Positions 42,365 through 51,204 are shown, counted from the stretch's first letter. The stretch is DNA of 62,267 bases from Alphaproteobacteria bacterium MedPE-SWcel (GCA_001874255.1 MPDC01000025.1:1-62267), one strand, 5' to 3'. The notes: generated from the sequence alone by a model not told the origin. Made by a program: numbers and translations.

Positions 42365-43441
42365 ATGTTCTATCGTGAAGCCGGAGATTTCAAACTCTCC
42401 TATGTCGAGGACAGCCAGACCTTTCCGATCCGGTTTGACCGCTATCGCTACTTTGCCGTTCTGGCCGTGGCCTATGGGGTGATCCCGTTCTTCGTTAATG
42501 ACTACTGGGTCAATGCCATCCTGCTGCCCTTCCTGATCTATGCCATTGCCGCAATCGGGCTGAATATCCTGGTGGGATATTGCGGGCAGGTGAGTCTCGG
42601 GACGGGGGGGTTCATGGCGGTAGGTGCCTATGCCTGCTACAAGCTGATGACCGCTTTTCCGGATGTGTCGATGTTCATCCACGTTCTGTTGGCGGGGGGC
42701 GTGACGGCACTGGTCTGCGTGTTGTTCGGCCTGCCCTCGCTGCGGATCAAAGGGTTCTATCTCGCGGTTGCGACGCTGGCGGCGCAGTTCTTTCTTGTGT
42801 GGCTCTTCAACCGGGTGCCGTGGTTTTACAACTACTCGGCCTCGGGCCAGATCAATGCGCCCGAGCGCGACGTCTTCGGCATTCTTGTCACCGGTCCTAA
42901 TGCGCCGGCCTGGGCAACCTATATGTTCTGCCTGATCTTCCTGACCTTCTGCGCCGTCATCGCCCGCAATCTGACGCGTGGCACGCAGGGGCGGACGTGG
43001 ATGGCGATCCGCGACATGGATATCGCCGCCGAGATCATCGGCGTCAGCCCGTTGAAAGCCAAGATGACCGCCTTTGCGGTCTCGGGCTTCTTTGTGGGCA
43101 TATCGGGGGCGCTGTTCTTTTCGGTCTACCTCGGCGCCGTCGAGGTGGGTGAGGTCTTTGGCATCAACAAATCGTTCCTGGTCCTGTTCATGGTGATCAT
43201 CGGCGGATTGGGGTCGATCTTTGGCTCCTTTGCCGGGGCGGCATTTCTGGTGCTGCTGCCGGTGGTGCTGAAGGTGGTCGGCGTCGACATGCTGGGATGG
43301 CCGACGGACATCGTGGCACATTTTCAGCTGGTGATTGTCGGTGCGTTGATCGTGACGTTTCTGATCCTTGAACCGCACGGCTTGGCTCAGCTCTGGCGGG
43401 TCGCAAAGGAAAAATTGCGGCTCTGGCCCTTCCCGCACTAG
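42365..43441 (+). CDS. LIV-type ABC transporter permease, LivM-like
   Basis: 358 residues, with about 9-10 membrane helices. Blocks: LPFLIYAIAAIGLNILVGYCGQVSLGTGGFMAVGAY (the GQxSLG motif typical of LivM), GLPSLRIKGFYLAVATLAAQFF and RTWMAIRDMDIAAEIIGV (EAA-like loop), ending with GGLGSIFGSFAGAAFLVLLP. It pairs with the LivH-like permease upstream of the antisense gene. Confidence 0.92.
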   Translation: MFYREAGDFKLSYVEDSQTFPIRFDRYRYFAVLAVAYGVIPFFVNDYWVNAILLPFLIYAIAAIGLNILVGYCGQVSLGTGGFMAVGAYACYKLMTAFPDVSMFIHVLLAGGVTALVCVLFGLPSLRIKGFYLAVATLAAQFFLVWLFNRVPWFYNYSASGQINAPERDVFGILVTGPNAPAWATYMFCLIFLTFCAVIARNLTRGTQGRTWMAIRDMDIAAEIIGVSPLKAKMTAFAVSGFFVGISGALFFSVYLGAVEVGEVFGINKSFLVLFMVIIGGLGSIFGSFAGAAFLVLLPVVLKVVGVDMLGWPTDIVAHFQLVIVGALIVTFLILEPHGLAQLWRVAKEKLRLWPFPH

Positions 43442-43529
43442 CCGGGACATGACACTCGCCGGGGCCTGTCGGAGGAGGTCGGCCCCGATTTTGTAGACAT
43501 CGGAAAAATTCAAGGGAGGATGAAACCCG

Positions 43530-44813
43530 ATGAAACTGAAATTGACGACTCTGGCGCTTGGTGCGCTGATGATGGCCGGTCCCGCTATGGCCGACCTCGT
43601 GTTCCCGGATCTGAGCTACCGCACAGGTCCCTATGCAGCGGGCGGCATTCCGTTCTCTGACGGCTACAATGACTATTTCACCCTCATCAACGAGCGTGAC
43701 GGCGGCATCGGTGGCATCAAGGCGCGCGTTGTTGAATGCGAAACCGGCTACAACACCGAAAAAGGTGTGGAATGCTACGAGTCCACCAAGGGTGAAGGCG
43801 CGTTGATCTATCAGCCCCTGTCAACAGGGATCACCTATCAGCTCATCCCCAAAGTGACGGCAGATGGCATTCCGCTTCACACCATGGGCTATGGCCGGAC
43901 ATCTGCGGCGAATGGCAAGGTGTTCAGCAATGTGTTCAACTACCCGGCCAACTATTGGGACGGGGCGTCCGGCGTCATCAACTACCTGCTGGAAGAGAAC
44001 ACGGGCGACATCAAGGGCAAGAAGGTCGCGTTGGTCTATCACAACTCCGCCTATGGCAAGGAGCCGATCCGTACGCTGGAAGAGCTGTCCAAGAAGCACG
44101 GGTTCGAGCTGAGCCTGCTGCCAGTGGATCACCCCGGTCAGGAACAGAAATCCCAGTGGCTGCAAATCCGCCGTGATCGTCCCGACTATGTCGTGATGTG
44201 GGGCTGGGGCGTGATGAACCAGGTCGGCGTGCAAGAAGCCGCCAACATCCGCTTTCCGATGGAGAATTTCATCGGCGTGTGGTGGTCCGGTGCCGAGCAT
44301 GACGTGATTCCCGCCGGCGCCAAGGCCGATGGCTACAAGGCGATCACTTTCCACAATGTTGGTCGCGACTTCCCGGTCTTTGACGATGTGCAGACCTATG
44401 TCGTCGACAAGGGTCTGGCAGCGGGCGCCGGTGATCAGATCGGCAATGTGCTCTACAATCGCGGATTCTACGCGGCAATGCTCGCGGTAGAAGCGGCCAA
44501 GAAGGCGCAGGAAATTCATGGTGTGGCCGACATCAACCCGGCGATGATGCGGGACGGTATGGAGGCGCTGGAAATTACCCAGGAGATCATGACCGAACTT
44601 GGCATGCCCAGCTTCGGCCCCTCCTTTTCCGTGTCCTGTGAAAACCACGGTGGTCCTGGCCTCGTTGGTATGACCCAATGGGATGCGGAGACGCAGACCT
44701 GGTCGATGATCTCGGGCTTCAACCCGACGGATTCCGAAGTGATCGGCGCATTGGTCGCCGAGGATTCTGCGGCCTATGCGGCAGAAGCCAACATCGAAGA
44801 GCGCTGCAACTAA
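43530..44813 (+). CDS. LIV-type ABC transporter substrate-binding protein
   Basis: 427 residues, with a signal peptide (LTTLALGALMMAGPAMAD). It is a type I periplasmic binding fold of the Peripla_BP_6/LivK class: YRTGPYAAGGIPFSDGYNDYFTLINERDGGIGG, the TGYNTEKGVECYE stretch and KKVALVYHNSAYGKEPI. It is longer than classical LivK (about 370), and the first-lobe binding region differs, as in members that bind aromatic or other acids. GGGAGG precedes the ATG. A strong hairpin follows the stop. It determines what the importer takes up; the ligand cannot be told from sequence alone. Confidence 0.9.
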   Translation: MKLKLTTLALGALMMAGPAMADLVFPDLSYRTGPYAAGGIPFSDGYNDYFTLINERDGGIGGIKARVVECETGYNTEKGVECYESTKGEGALIYQPLSTGITYQLIPKVTADGIPLHTMGYGRTSAANGKVFSNVFNYPANYWDGASGVINYLLEENTGDIKGKKVALVYHNSAYGKEPIRTLEELSKKHGFELSLLPVDHPGQEQKSQWLQIRRDRPDYVVMWGWGVMNQVGVQEAANIRFPMENFIGVWWSGAEHDVIPAGAKADGYKAITFHNVGRDFPVFDDVQTYVVDKGLAAGAGDQIGNVLYNRGFYAAMLAVEAAKKAQEIHGVADINPAMMRDGMEALEITQEIMTELGMPSFGPSFSVSCENHGGPGLVGMTQWDAETQTWSMISGFNPTDSEVIGALVAEDSAAYAAEANIEERCN

Positions 44814-44822
44814 AGCGCTCGT

Positions 44823-44850
44823 CGCGCCGGGGGCATCGTCTCCCGGCGCG
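44823..44850 (+). terminator. Intra-operon hairpin after the binding-protein gene
   Basis: Arms CGCGCCGGG and CCCGGCGCG (9 perfect pairs) with a 10-base loop, 10 bases after the binding-protein stop. There is no T-run. Such hairpins often stabilise the upstream message or cut read-through so that the binding protein is made in excess over the ATPase. Confidence 0.6.
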
Positions 44851-44933
44851 GACACTTGCACATCTGATACGGCGACTGTTTGCCGGATCCGAACCGTCCC
44901 GGCGGGACACTTGTGAAGGAATAGGCGATCGAT

Positions 44934-45770
44934 ATGCTGGACGCGGCCAACACGACAGACGCACAGGTGGAAACACTGCTCGAGGTCAACAATATCGAGG
45001 TGATCTACAATCATGTGATCCTTGTTTTGAAAGGCGTCAGCCTCAAGGTGCCCAAGGGCGGCATCACCGCGCTATTGGGCGGCAATGGCGCAGGCAAGAC
45101 CACCACACTGAAGGCGATTTCCAGCCTTTTGCACTCCGAGCGGGGCGAGGTCACCAAGGGCTCCGTCCTCTATCGCGGCGCCGATGTACAGGCGCAGGAT
45201 CCTGCTGATCTGGTGCGCAAAGGCGTGATCCAGGTCATGGAGGGGCGCCATTGCTTTGAGCATCTGACCGTCGAGGAAAACCTGCTGACCGGGGCCTACA
45301 CGCGCAACGATGGCAGCGCCAAAATCCAGGATGATCTGGAGATGGTCTATACCTATTTCCCGCGCCTGAAGGAACGCCGCAAGAGCCAGGCTGGCTATAC
45401 CTCGGGCGGGGAGCAGCAGATGGTCGCGATGGGGCGCGCATTGATGAGCCGCCCCGAGACGATCCTGCTGGACGAGCCGTCCATGGGTCTGGCCCCGCAA
45501 TTGGTGGAGCAGATTTTCCAGATCGTGAAATCGATCAACGAGAATGAAGGCGTGACCTTTCTTCTGGCGGAGCAGAACACCAACGTGGCGCTGCGCTATG
45601 CCCATTATGGCTACATTCTGGAGTCCGGGCGCGTGGTAATGGACGGCCCGGCCGCCGATCTGCGCGAGAACCCCGACGTCAAGGAGTTCTATCTCGGCAT
45701 GTCGGACGAGGGCCGCAGGAGTTTCCGTGATGTGCGGTCCTACCGCCGTCGCAAGAGGTGGCTGAGCTGA
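44934..45770 (+). CDS. LIV-type ABC transporter ATP-binding protein, LivF-like
   Basis: 278 residues. Walker A GGNGAGKTTTLKAIS, the LivF-type block VMEGRHCFEHLTVEENLLTGAY, signature YTSGGEQQMVAMGRALMSRP, Walker B ILLDEPSMGLAPQLVEQIF and FLLAEQN in place of the switch-His region's usual context. The N-terminal 15 residues and the basic C-terminal tail (RSYRRRKRWLS) extend beyond the compact LivF. It ends 17 bases before the second ligase gene. Confidence 0.92.
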   Translation: MLDAANTTDAQVETLLEVNNIEVIYNHVILVLKGVSLKVPKGGITALLGGNGAGKTTTLKAISSLLHSERGEVTKGSVLYRGADVQAQDPADLVRKGVIQVMEGRHCFEHLTVEENLLTGAYTRNDGSAKIQDDLEMVYTYFPRLKERRKSQAGYTSGGEQQMVAMGRALMSRPETILLDEPSMGLAPQLVEQIFQIVKSINENEGVTFLLAEQNTNVALRYAHYGYILESGRVVMDGPAADLRENPDVKEFYLGMSDEGRRSFRDVRSYRRRKRWLS

Positions 45771-45787
45771 CGCGGAAAGGACACGTC

Positions 45788-47008
45788 ATGACGACTTACT
45801 TTGATGCACTGGAAACGCGTAGCAGCGATGCGCGTGCGGCGGATCTGGCCCGCGCTTTGCCCGAGCAGATTGCCCGCGCCAAATCTGCGCCCGGCTTTGC
45901 AATTCTGCTGGCGGATGTGGATCCCGCCCGGATTACCTCAGTGGCCGAGCTGGCAAAACTGCCGGTGTTGCGCAAGGCGGATCTGAGCGCCTCGCAGGCC
46001 CGGCACCCGCCCTTTGGCGGCTTTACGGTGAAACCTGCGCATGGCTTTGCCCATATCTTTCAATCTCCGGGACCAATCTACGAGCCCGGCGGAGTGGAGC
46101 ATGACTGGTGGCGCATGGGCCGTTTTCTCCATGCGGCGGGTGTCGGCCCCGGAGATGTGGTGCAGAACTGCTTTGGCTATCATCTGACGCCTGCGGGAAT
46201 GATATTTGAAAGCGGCGCCCGGGCGGTCGGAGCGGCTGTGTTGCCGGCGGGGACGGGCCAGACCGAGCTTCAGGTCACGGCAGCCAGGGATGTGGGCGCG
46301 ACCACATATGCAGGCACCCCAGACTATCTGAAGGTCATTCTGGACAAGGCCGAGGCCATGGGGGTGCAACTTGGCTTTCGCAAGGCTGCCGTCGGTGGCG
46401 GCGCGCTGTTCCCGAGCCTGCGCAAGGACTATGCGGATCGGGGGATTTCCTGTCTGCAATGCTACGCGACGGCGGATCTTGGAAACATCGCCTATGAAAG
46501 CGCCGCGATGGAGGGGATGATCGTCGACGAGCGGGTCATCGTGGAAATCGTGACGCCCGGGACCGGAACGCCAGTCGCCCCTGGCGAGGTGGGCGAAGTT
46601 GTGGTGACCACGCTCAACCCGGATTATCCGTTGATCCGCTTTGCCACTGGCGATCTGTCTGCCGCAATGCCAGGCCAGAGCCCCTGTGGCCGCACGAACA
46701 TGCGGATCAAGGGCTGGATGGGCCGTGCGGATCAGACCACAAAGATCAAGGGCATGTTCGTACGGCCAGAGCAGGTTGCGGCGCTGGTCGACAAGCATGA
46801 CGAGATCGTCAAGGCGCGCGTCGTTGCCTCCCGGGACGGTGAGATGGACATGATGACGGTCCGCATTGAGGCCAATGGCGGTGATGCGACCCGTTTTGCC
46901 CGCTCTGTGGTCGACGTGCTGAAGCTGAAAGGAACGGTGGATATCGTCGCCCCCGGCAGCCTGCCCAAGGATGGTCTGGTGATCGAGGATCAGCGCAAAT
47001 ACGACTGA
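45788..47008 (+). CDS. Phenylacetate-CoA ligase (PaaK)-like enzyme
   Basis: 406 residues. An AMP-forming CoA ligase of the PaaK branch: LPVLRKADLSASQARHPPFGG near the N-terminus, the GYHLTPAGMIFESGARAVGAAVLP stretch, TYAGTPDYLKVILDKAE, CYATADLGNIAYES, and the C-terminal GRADQTTKIKGMFVRPEQV. The TSGTTG-like loop of typical PaaK reads QSPGPIY, a divergence that may change its chemistry or substrate. GGAAAGGA precedes the ATG. It ends the transporter cluster, so one importer is bracketed by two unrelated CoA ligases. Confidence 0.85.
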   Translation: MTTYFDALETRSSDARAADLARALPEQIARAKSAPGFAILLADVDPARITSVAELAKLPVLRKADLSASQARHPPFGGFTVKPAHGFAHIFQSPGPIYEPGGVEHDWWRMGRFLHAAGVGPGDVVQNCFGYHLTPAGMIFESGARAVGAAVLPAGTGQTELQVTAARDVGATTYAGTPDYLKVILDKAEAMGVQLGFRKAAVGGGALFPSLRKDYADRGISCLQCYATADLGNIAYESAAMEGMIVDERVIVEIVTPGTGTPVAPGEVGEVVVTTLNPDYPLIRFATGDLSAAMPGQSPCGRTNMRIKGWMGRADQTTKIKGMFVRPEQVAALVDKHDEIVKARVVASRDGEMDMMTVRIEANGGDATRFARSVVDVLKLKGTVDIVAPGSLPKDGLVIEDQRKYD

Positions 47009-47047
47009 GAGCCTGCGGCTCCCAGTTCTCAAACCCTCGGTGAGGTC

Positions 47048-47084
47048 ACCGCCGCTGCCGACACGCCGTCGCAGCGGCGGTTTC
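47048..47084 (+). terminator. Intrinsic terminator after the PaaK-like gene
   Basis: Arms ACCGCCGCTG and CAGCGGCGGT pair perfectly (10 pairs) around a 14-base loop and are followed by TTTC. It lies about 40 bases after the ligase stop and ends the ligase-transporter cluster before the iron permease gene. Confidence 0.8.
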
Positions 47085-47144
47085 ACGCTGGAACTTCTGG
47101 CGGAAATGCGTGAAACAGGAGGGGCACTGTTGCAGGCAGGATGA

Positions 47145-48830
47145 ATGACAGACGCAAGCCCGACGCAAAAAAGGCCAGCTCACCGCCCGATCCGGGACCT
47201 CAACGCGCGGGGCACACGGGGCTTTGGGATCGTGGCCTGGGGTGTTGCGATGACATGTCTGCTGCCGATGGTCGCGGTGGCGATTGCGGCCTTTTCGGGC
47301 GGCATTGAGACGATCTCGCATCTCGCAGAGACGGTCCTGCCACGCTATGCGCTGACCACGGTGTATCTGGTGGCGCTGGTGTCCATCGGGACCTTCTCTG
47401 TCGGCGTTGGTGCTGCCTGGATTGTGACCATGACCCGCTTTCCCGGGGTGCGGATCTTTGAGGTTGCGCTGGTGTTGCCGCTGGCCTTTCCGGCCTATGT
47501 GCTCGCCTATGCCTATACATTCCTGCTGGATCATCCGGGCGTCGTCCAATCGGCGCTGCGGGATGTGACCGGATGGGGCCCGCGCGACTACTGGTTCCCG
47601 GAGATCCGCTCGCTCGGCGGTGCTGCATTGATGCTGGTCTTGGTGCTGTACCCCTATGTCTATCTGTTGGCGCGGGCCGCGTTCCTGCAACAAAGCGCCA
47701 GTGCCTTTCTGGCGGCGCGGGCGCTGGGGAACAGTTCGTGGCGCGCGTTCTGGCGCGTCAGCCTGCCCATGGCCCGCCCCGCCGTTGCCTCCGGCGTGCT
47801 GCTGGCGGTGATGGAGACTATCGCAGACTACGGTACGGTCGCCTATTTCGGCGTGCAGACCTTTGCGACCGGGATCTACACCAGTTGGTTTTCCATCGGC
47901 GATCGGTCCGGCGCCGCACAGCTCGCCCTGTGTCTCTTGGGGTTTGCGTTGCTTCTGGCGGTGGCGGAACGGGGCAGCCGGGGCAAAGCGCGCTATCATC
48001 ACGCGGGCAAGCAACAGGTGGCCTTGCCGCCGGCCGAGCTGAAAGGTGGCAAGGCGGTTGCGGTCATGATCCTTTGTGCCCTGCCGGTGGCGCTGGGGTT
48101 CCTGCTGCCCCTGATCAGCCTGTCGCTCATGGGGCTGCAGTCGGAGCAAAACCTGCTGAGCCGACGCTATATCGCCTTCATCAGCAACTCGCTGACGCTG
48201 GCCAGTATCGCAGCGGCGCTGACCCTTCTGGCCGCAATCAGCCTCGGGTTCTATCAACGGCTGCGGCCGGGCAGACTGTCAGCGACGGCGGCATACTTCT
48301 CCCGCTTGGGCTATGCGGTGCCCGGGGGCGTGATTGCAGTCGGGCTGATGGTTCCGTTTGCGGCGTTTGACAACGCATTGGATGCCTGGATGCGCGTGAA
48401 TTTCGGGGTTCGCACCGGCTTGTTGGTGACCGGGTCGATCTGGCTCTTGATTCTGGCCTATCTGGTGCGGTTCATGGCTGCGGCCCTTGGTGCCTATGAG
48501 GGCGGACAGGCCACGGTACATGCGAATATGGATGCCGCTGCGCGCTCGTTGGGGCAGAGCCCGCTCGGGATGCTGCGACGGGTGCACCTTCCGATTCTGA
48601 CGCCGAGCCTGCTGACGGCGCTTTTGATCGTCTTTGTCGATGTCATGAAGGAGCTTCCGGCGACCCTGATCATGCGCCCGTTCAACTTCGACACATTGGC
48701 GGTACAGGCCCACAGGCTCGCCGCTGACGAACGGCTGGAGGGGGCTGCGGTGCCCTCCTTGGTCATAATGGCGGTCGGTTTGTTGCCGGTGGTTCTGATC
48801 TGCCGTCAGGTTGGCAGGCGGCGCTCCTAA
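47145..48830 (+). CDS. fbpB: Iron(III) ABC transporter permease, FbpB type
   Basis: 561 residues, with about 12 membrane helices in two homologous halves, each with an EAA loop (AARALGNSSWRAFWRVSLPMARPA in the first, AARSLGQSPLGMLRRVHLPILTPS in the second). This duplicated binding-protein-dependent permease architecture is typical of FbpB/SfuB/CfuB. The periplasmic partner FbpA is at 49996-51006 on the opposite strand. No ATPase (FbpC) gene is visible between or beside them. AGGCAGG precedes overlapping ATGs at 47141 and 47145; the latter is in frame. Confidence 0.9.
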   Translation: MTDASPTQKRPAHRPIRDLNARGTRGFGIVAWGVAMTCLLPMVAVAIAAFSGGIETISHLAETVLPRYALTTVYLVALVSIGTFSVGVGAAWIVTMTRFPGVRIFEVALVLPLAFPAYVLAYAYTFLLDHPGVVQSALRDVTGWGPRDYWFPEIRSLGGAALMLVLVLYPYVYLLARAAFLQQSASAFLAARALGNSSWRAFWRVSLPMARPAVASGVLLAVMETIADYGTVAYFGVQTFATGIYTSWFSIGDRSGAAQLALCLLGFALLLAVAERGSRGKARYHHAGKQQVALPPAELKGGKAVAVMILCALPVALGFLLPLISLSLMGLQSEQNLLSRRYIAFISNSLTLASIAAALTLLAAISLGFYQRLRPGRLSATAAYFSRLGYAVPGGVIAVGLMVPFAAFDNALDAWMRVNFGVRTGLLVTGSIWLLILAYLVRFMAAALGAYEGGQATVHANMDAAARSLGQSPLGMLRRVHLPILTPSLLTALLIVFVDVMKELPATLIMRPFNFDTLAVQAHRLAADERLEGAAVPSLVIMAVGLLPVVLICRQVGRRRS

Positions 48831-48867
48831 CTCCGGGGCAGTCTTTGACCATTTGGCTCGGGCGATG

Positions 48868-49731
48868 TCACTCGCCGGACCACCAGGCTTCTATCTGTGT
48901 GCGGCTGACCCGTTTTTCCGGCCCCAAACCCACAAGAATTGTCTCATCGGCATCGCAGCGCCTGGCCTCGACGTGACGTCCCACAATATGCAGCTCGTAG
49001 GCGCCGCCGGTCGTGAGGACAAAGCCTTTCATCCGGTACAGACCTTCGGGGCGCTCCGACAGCTTGTCGCCAAGCGCGCGGCGGTCGAGCACACGGCTGC
49101 TTCGGTGCTGCCAGCTGACATAGCCGGGATGCGGCGTCGGCGTCGCCCCCCGCGGCAGCGGGACGATGTCAAACAGCATCTGAGAGAGCGCAATATCATC
49201 GAGACGAAGCGGCGAACGGGCGCCGTTGGCCGCCAGTTGTTCCAAAAGAGAGTCGCTGGGCGCATCATCGAGTTTGCTGATCAGGACCAGATCCGCAGCC
49301 CGGATCTGCTGTGACACCTGCGGCGCGAGCAGAGGATCGGTGAGCAGGCTTTCGATGTTCCGGCCGTCGGCAAGCGTGACGATTCCCGCATAGCTCAGTC
49401 GGCTGTCCGCGAGCAGGGCATTGGCGATGGCGACCGGCTCCGCGACGCCGCTGGCCTCGATCAGGATATGATCGGGTTTGGCATCTCCGGCCAACAGCTG
49501 ATGTACGCTCTGCACCAGATCATCGCTGAGGGAGCAGCATACACAGCCGTTGCTCAGCGCGATGCTGTCTACTGCTTCGGTCTCGATCAATGCGGCGTCG
49601 ATATTGATGCTGCCGAAATCATTCACCAGCACAGCCAGACGCAGGCCGTGTTCCTCGCGCAGGAGCGTGTTGATCAAGGTGGTCTTGCCTGCGCCGAGGT
49701 AGCCGCTGACGATCGTAACCGGAATACGCAT
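48868..49731 (-). CDS. CobW/COG0523 family GTP-binding protein (second copy)
   Basis: 287 residues, shorter than the ZigA-like protein near the left end. Walker [17 protein letters not shown] (about 8-23), NDFGSINIDAALIE, metal site GCVCCSLSDDLVQ (CxCC), EASGVAEP and the NKxD position reading SKLDD. A short CobW_C domain ends the protein (YRMKGFVLTTGGAYELHIVGRHVEARR). It lies between fbpB and fbpA, so its metal client may involve iron-related enzymes, though zinc cannot be excluded. No Zur-like box is seen before it. Confidence 0.87.
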   Translation of the reverse strand: MRIPVTIVSGYLGAGKTTLINTLLREEHGLRLAVLVNDFGSINIDAALIETEAVDSIALSNGCVCCSLSDDLVQSVHQLLAGDAKPDHILIEASGVAEPVAIANALLADSRLSYAGIVTLADGRNIESLLTDPLLAPQVSQQIRAADLVLISKLDDAPSDSLLEQLAANGARSPLRLDDIALSQMLFDIVPLPRGATPTPHPGYVSWQHRSSRVLDRRALGDKLSERPEGLYRMKGFVLTTGGAYELHIVGRHVEARRCDADETILVGLGPEKRVSRTQIEAWWSGE

Positions 49732-49940
49732 CAGGACCGCCCCCTGTGCACGAGCTGTTTTGCATTCGGCATACCGGCCGTGCTCCCTACTGTCTGAATG
49801 TGCAATCTCTGCGTCTTGCTTGGCGCGAGCTATAGAAGGTCAGAACGATCCGGTCCAGAAACCTTTTTCTGTGGACGCGCGTGGGCGGGCCCCGTTTTTG
49901 GGCGGGCGCGCGGACTGTGACACGCGGTGCCAGAGGTGAA

Positions 49941-49968
49941 CATAGGCGCAGCCGAAGCCACGCCTATG
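49941..49968 (-). terminator. Hairpin after fbpA
   Basis: Arms CATAGGCG and CGCCTATG (8 perfect pairs) with a 12-base loop, 28-55 bases after the fbpA stop on the minus strand. No strong T-run follows, so it is a modest terminator or mRNA-protecting stem. The rest of 49732-49940 shows no gene. Confidence 0.5.
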
Positions 49969-49995
49969 CTGTTCTTTCCGGTCAGGTGGGACGGA

Positions 49996-51006
49996 TTATT
50001 CCCAGCCCGCCTCGTTAAAGATCTTCTGTGCCGTCGGAATGTTCTCCGCCACGTCCGAGAGAATCACATCGTCGGCTTTGAACGCGCCCAATTTGGCAAC
50101 ATTCTCGGCCAGGTCGACATTCGCGACCGCAGGGAATTCATCGTTGCCGTTGGAGAAATATTTCTGCGCCTGGTCGGATGCGAGATATTCCAGGAATTTG
50201 ATGGCATTCTCGCGGTTCGGAGCATGCGCGGCAACACCGGCACCGGACAGGTTCATATGCGCGCCTTCGGCGTCCTGCGCCGGGAATACCCAGCCGATCT
50301 TGTCGATGTCAGCCGAAACGCCTTTGACATCCTTGCGCATGGCGCGGGCGAAGTAATAGCTGTTGGACACAGAGATTTCACATTCGCCGGAGACCAGACC
50401 GCGCAGCTGATCGGTGTCCCCGCCCTGTGGCGCGCGGGCCATGTTGGACACGACGCCATCGGCCCAGGATTTGGCGGCTTCTTCGCCGTGGTTGGTGATG
50501 ATGGATGCCAGCAGAGTCTGGTTATAGGTATTGGTCGAGGACCGGATGCATACTTTGCCTTTGTATGCCGGGTCGGCGAGGTCCAGATAGGTCGCAGGCG
50601 GGGTGTCGACGCTGTCCTTGGCGAAGAAGATGATCCGGGCTCGTTGCGAGAAGCCGAACCACTGGTTGTCCTTGTCCTGCAAATTCGCGGGGATCTTTTC
50701 TTCCAGAACCGCGCTGTCGATCGCCTGCAGGATGCCTGCATTCTTGGCCCGCGCGAGTCGGGACGTGTCCACCGTGATCAGCACGTCCGCAGGCGAGTTG
50801 GCGCCCTCGGCTTCCATCCGCGCAATCAGCTCGTCCGCGTTCCCTTCGATCCGGTTTATGGTGATGCCGGTGGCTGTTTCAAAGTCGCTGTAGAGCCGTT
50901 CATCGGTGTCATAGTGACGCGAGGAATACAGATTGACCACACCGTCGGCAGCAGCCGATGTTGCTAGGCTGGCGGCAATGATGGTGGCAAAAACGTTGGA
51001 TTTCAT
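49996..51006 (-). CDS. fbpA: Iron(III) ABC transporter periplasmic binding protein, FbpA type
   Basis: 336 residues, with a signal peptide (FATIIAASLATSAAADG). Mature N-terminus VVNLYSSRHYDTDERLYSDFE is the FbpA/FutA pattern, in which this His/Tyr region contributes ligands. The Tyr-Tyr iron pair is present (VSNSYYFARAM). Other blocks are ADVLITVDTSRLARAKNAG and GAHMNLSGAGVAAHAPN. AAGGAAA precedes the ATG. It is transcribed towards the CobW gene, convergent in arrangement with fbpB. A palindrome lies 66 bases upstream. Confidence 0.93.
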   Translation of the reverse strand: MKSNVFATIIAASLATSAAADGVVNLYSSRHYDTDERLYSDFETATGITINRIEGNADELIARMEAEGANSPADVLITVDTSRLARAKNAGILQAIDSAVLEEKIPANLQDKDNQWFGFSQRARIIFFAKDSVDTPPATYLDLADPAYKGKVCIRSSTNTYNQTLLASIITNHGEEAAKSWADGVVSNMARAPQGGDTDQLRGLVSGECEISVSNSYYFARAMRKDVKGVSADIDKIGWVFPAQDAEGAHMNLSGAGVAAHAPNRENAIKFLEYLASDQAQKYFSNGNDEFPAVANVDLAENVAKLGAFKADDVILSDVAENIPTAQKIFNEAGWE

Positions 51007-51071
51007 AAGTTTTCCTTCCCTGTTTTGTCGCTTTTACCCGGGCTTTGACCTCCTCTTGTCAAATCCGAGTC

Positions 51072-51087
51072 CTTTAGTCGATTAAAG
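51072..51087 (-). promoter_or_regulatory. Palindrome in the fbpA promoter, possible iron-responsive box
   Basis: CTTTAATCGACTAAAG (minus strand): arms CTTTA and TAAAG around six bases, 66 bases before the fbpA start. Rhodobacterales control iron genes through palindromic boxes (Fur, Irr, IscR-bound iron-Rhodo-box). I cannot recall the consensus well enough to assign it. Confidence 0.45.
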
Positions 51088-51204
51088 CATTGGGTGAGGA
51101 AGGGAAGGGGTAACTAACTATATCTGTCGGAAATTTGATCGCGGACCGGGGAGGCTCAGAATATCGGGGCGCGCCCGTTCGAGTTTTTCAGGGCGCTGAA
51201 CAAC

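Noticed and set aside
37658-47008. Ordinary branched-chain amino acid transporter operon
   Set aside because: The transporter is of LIV type, but its two flanking CoA ligases and the two-component system make an amino acid an unlikely main substrate. Kept as an alternative only.
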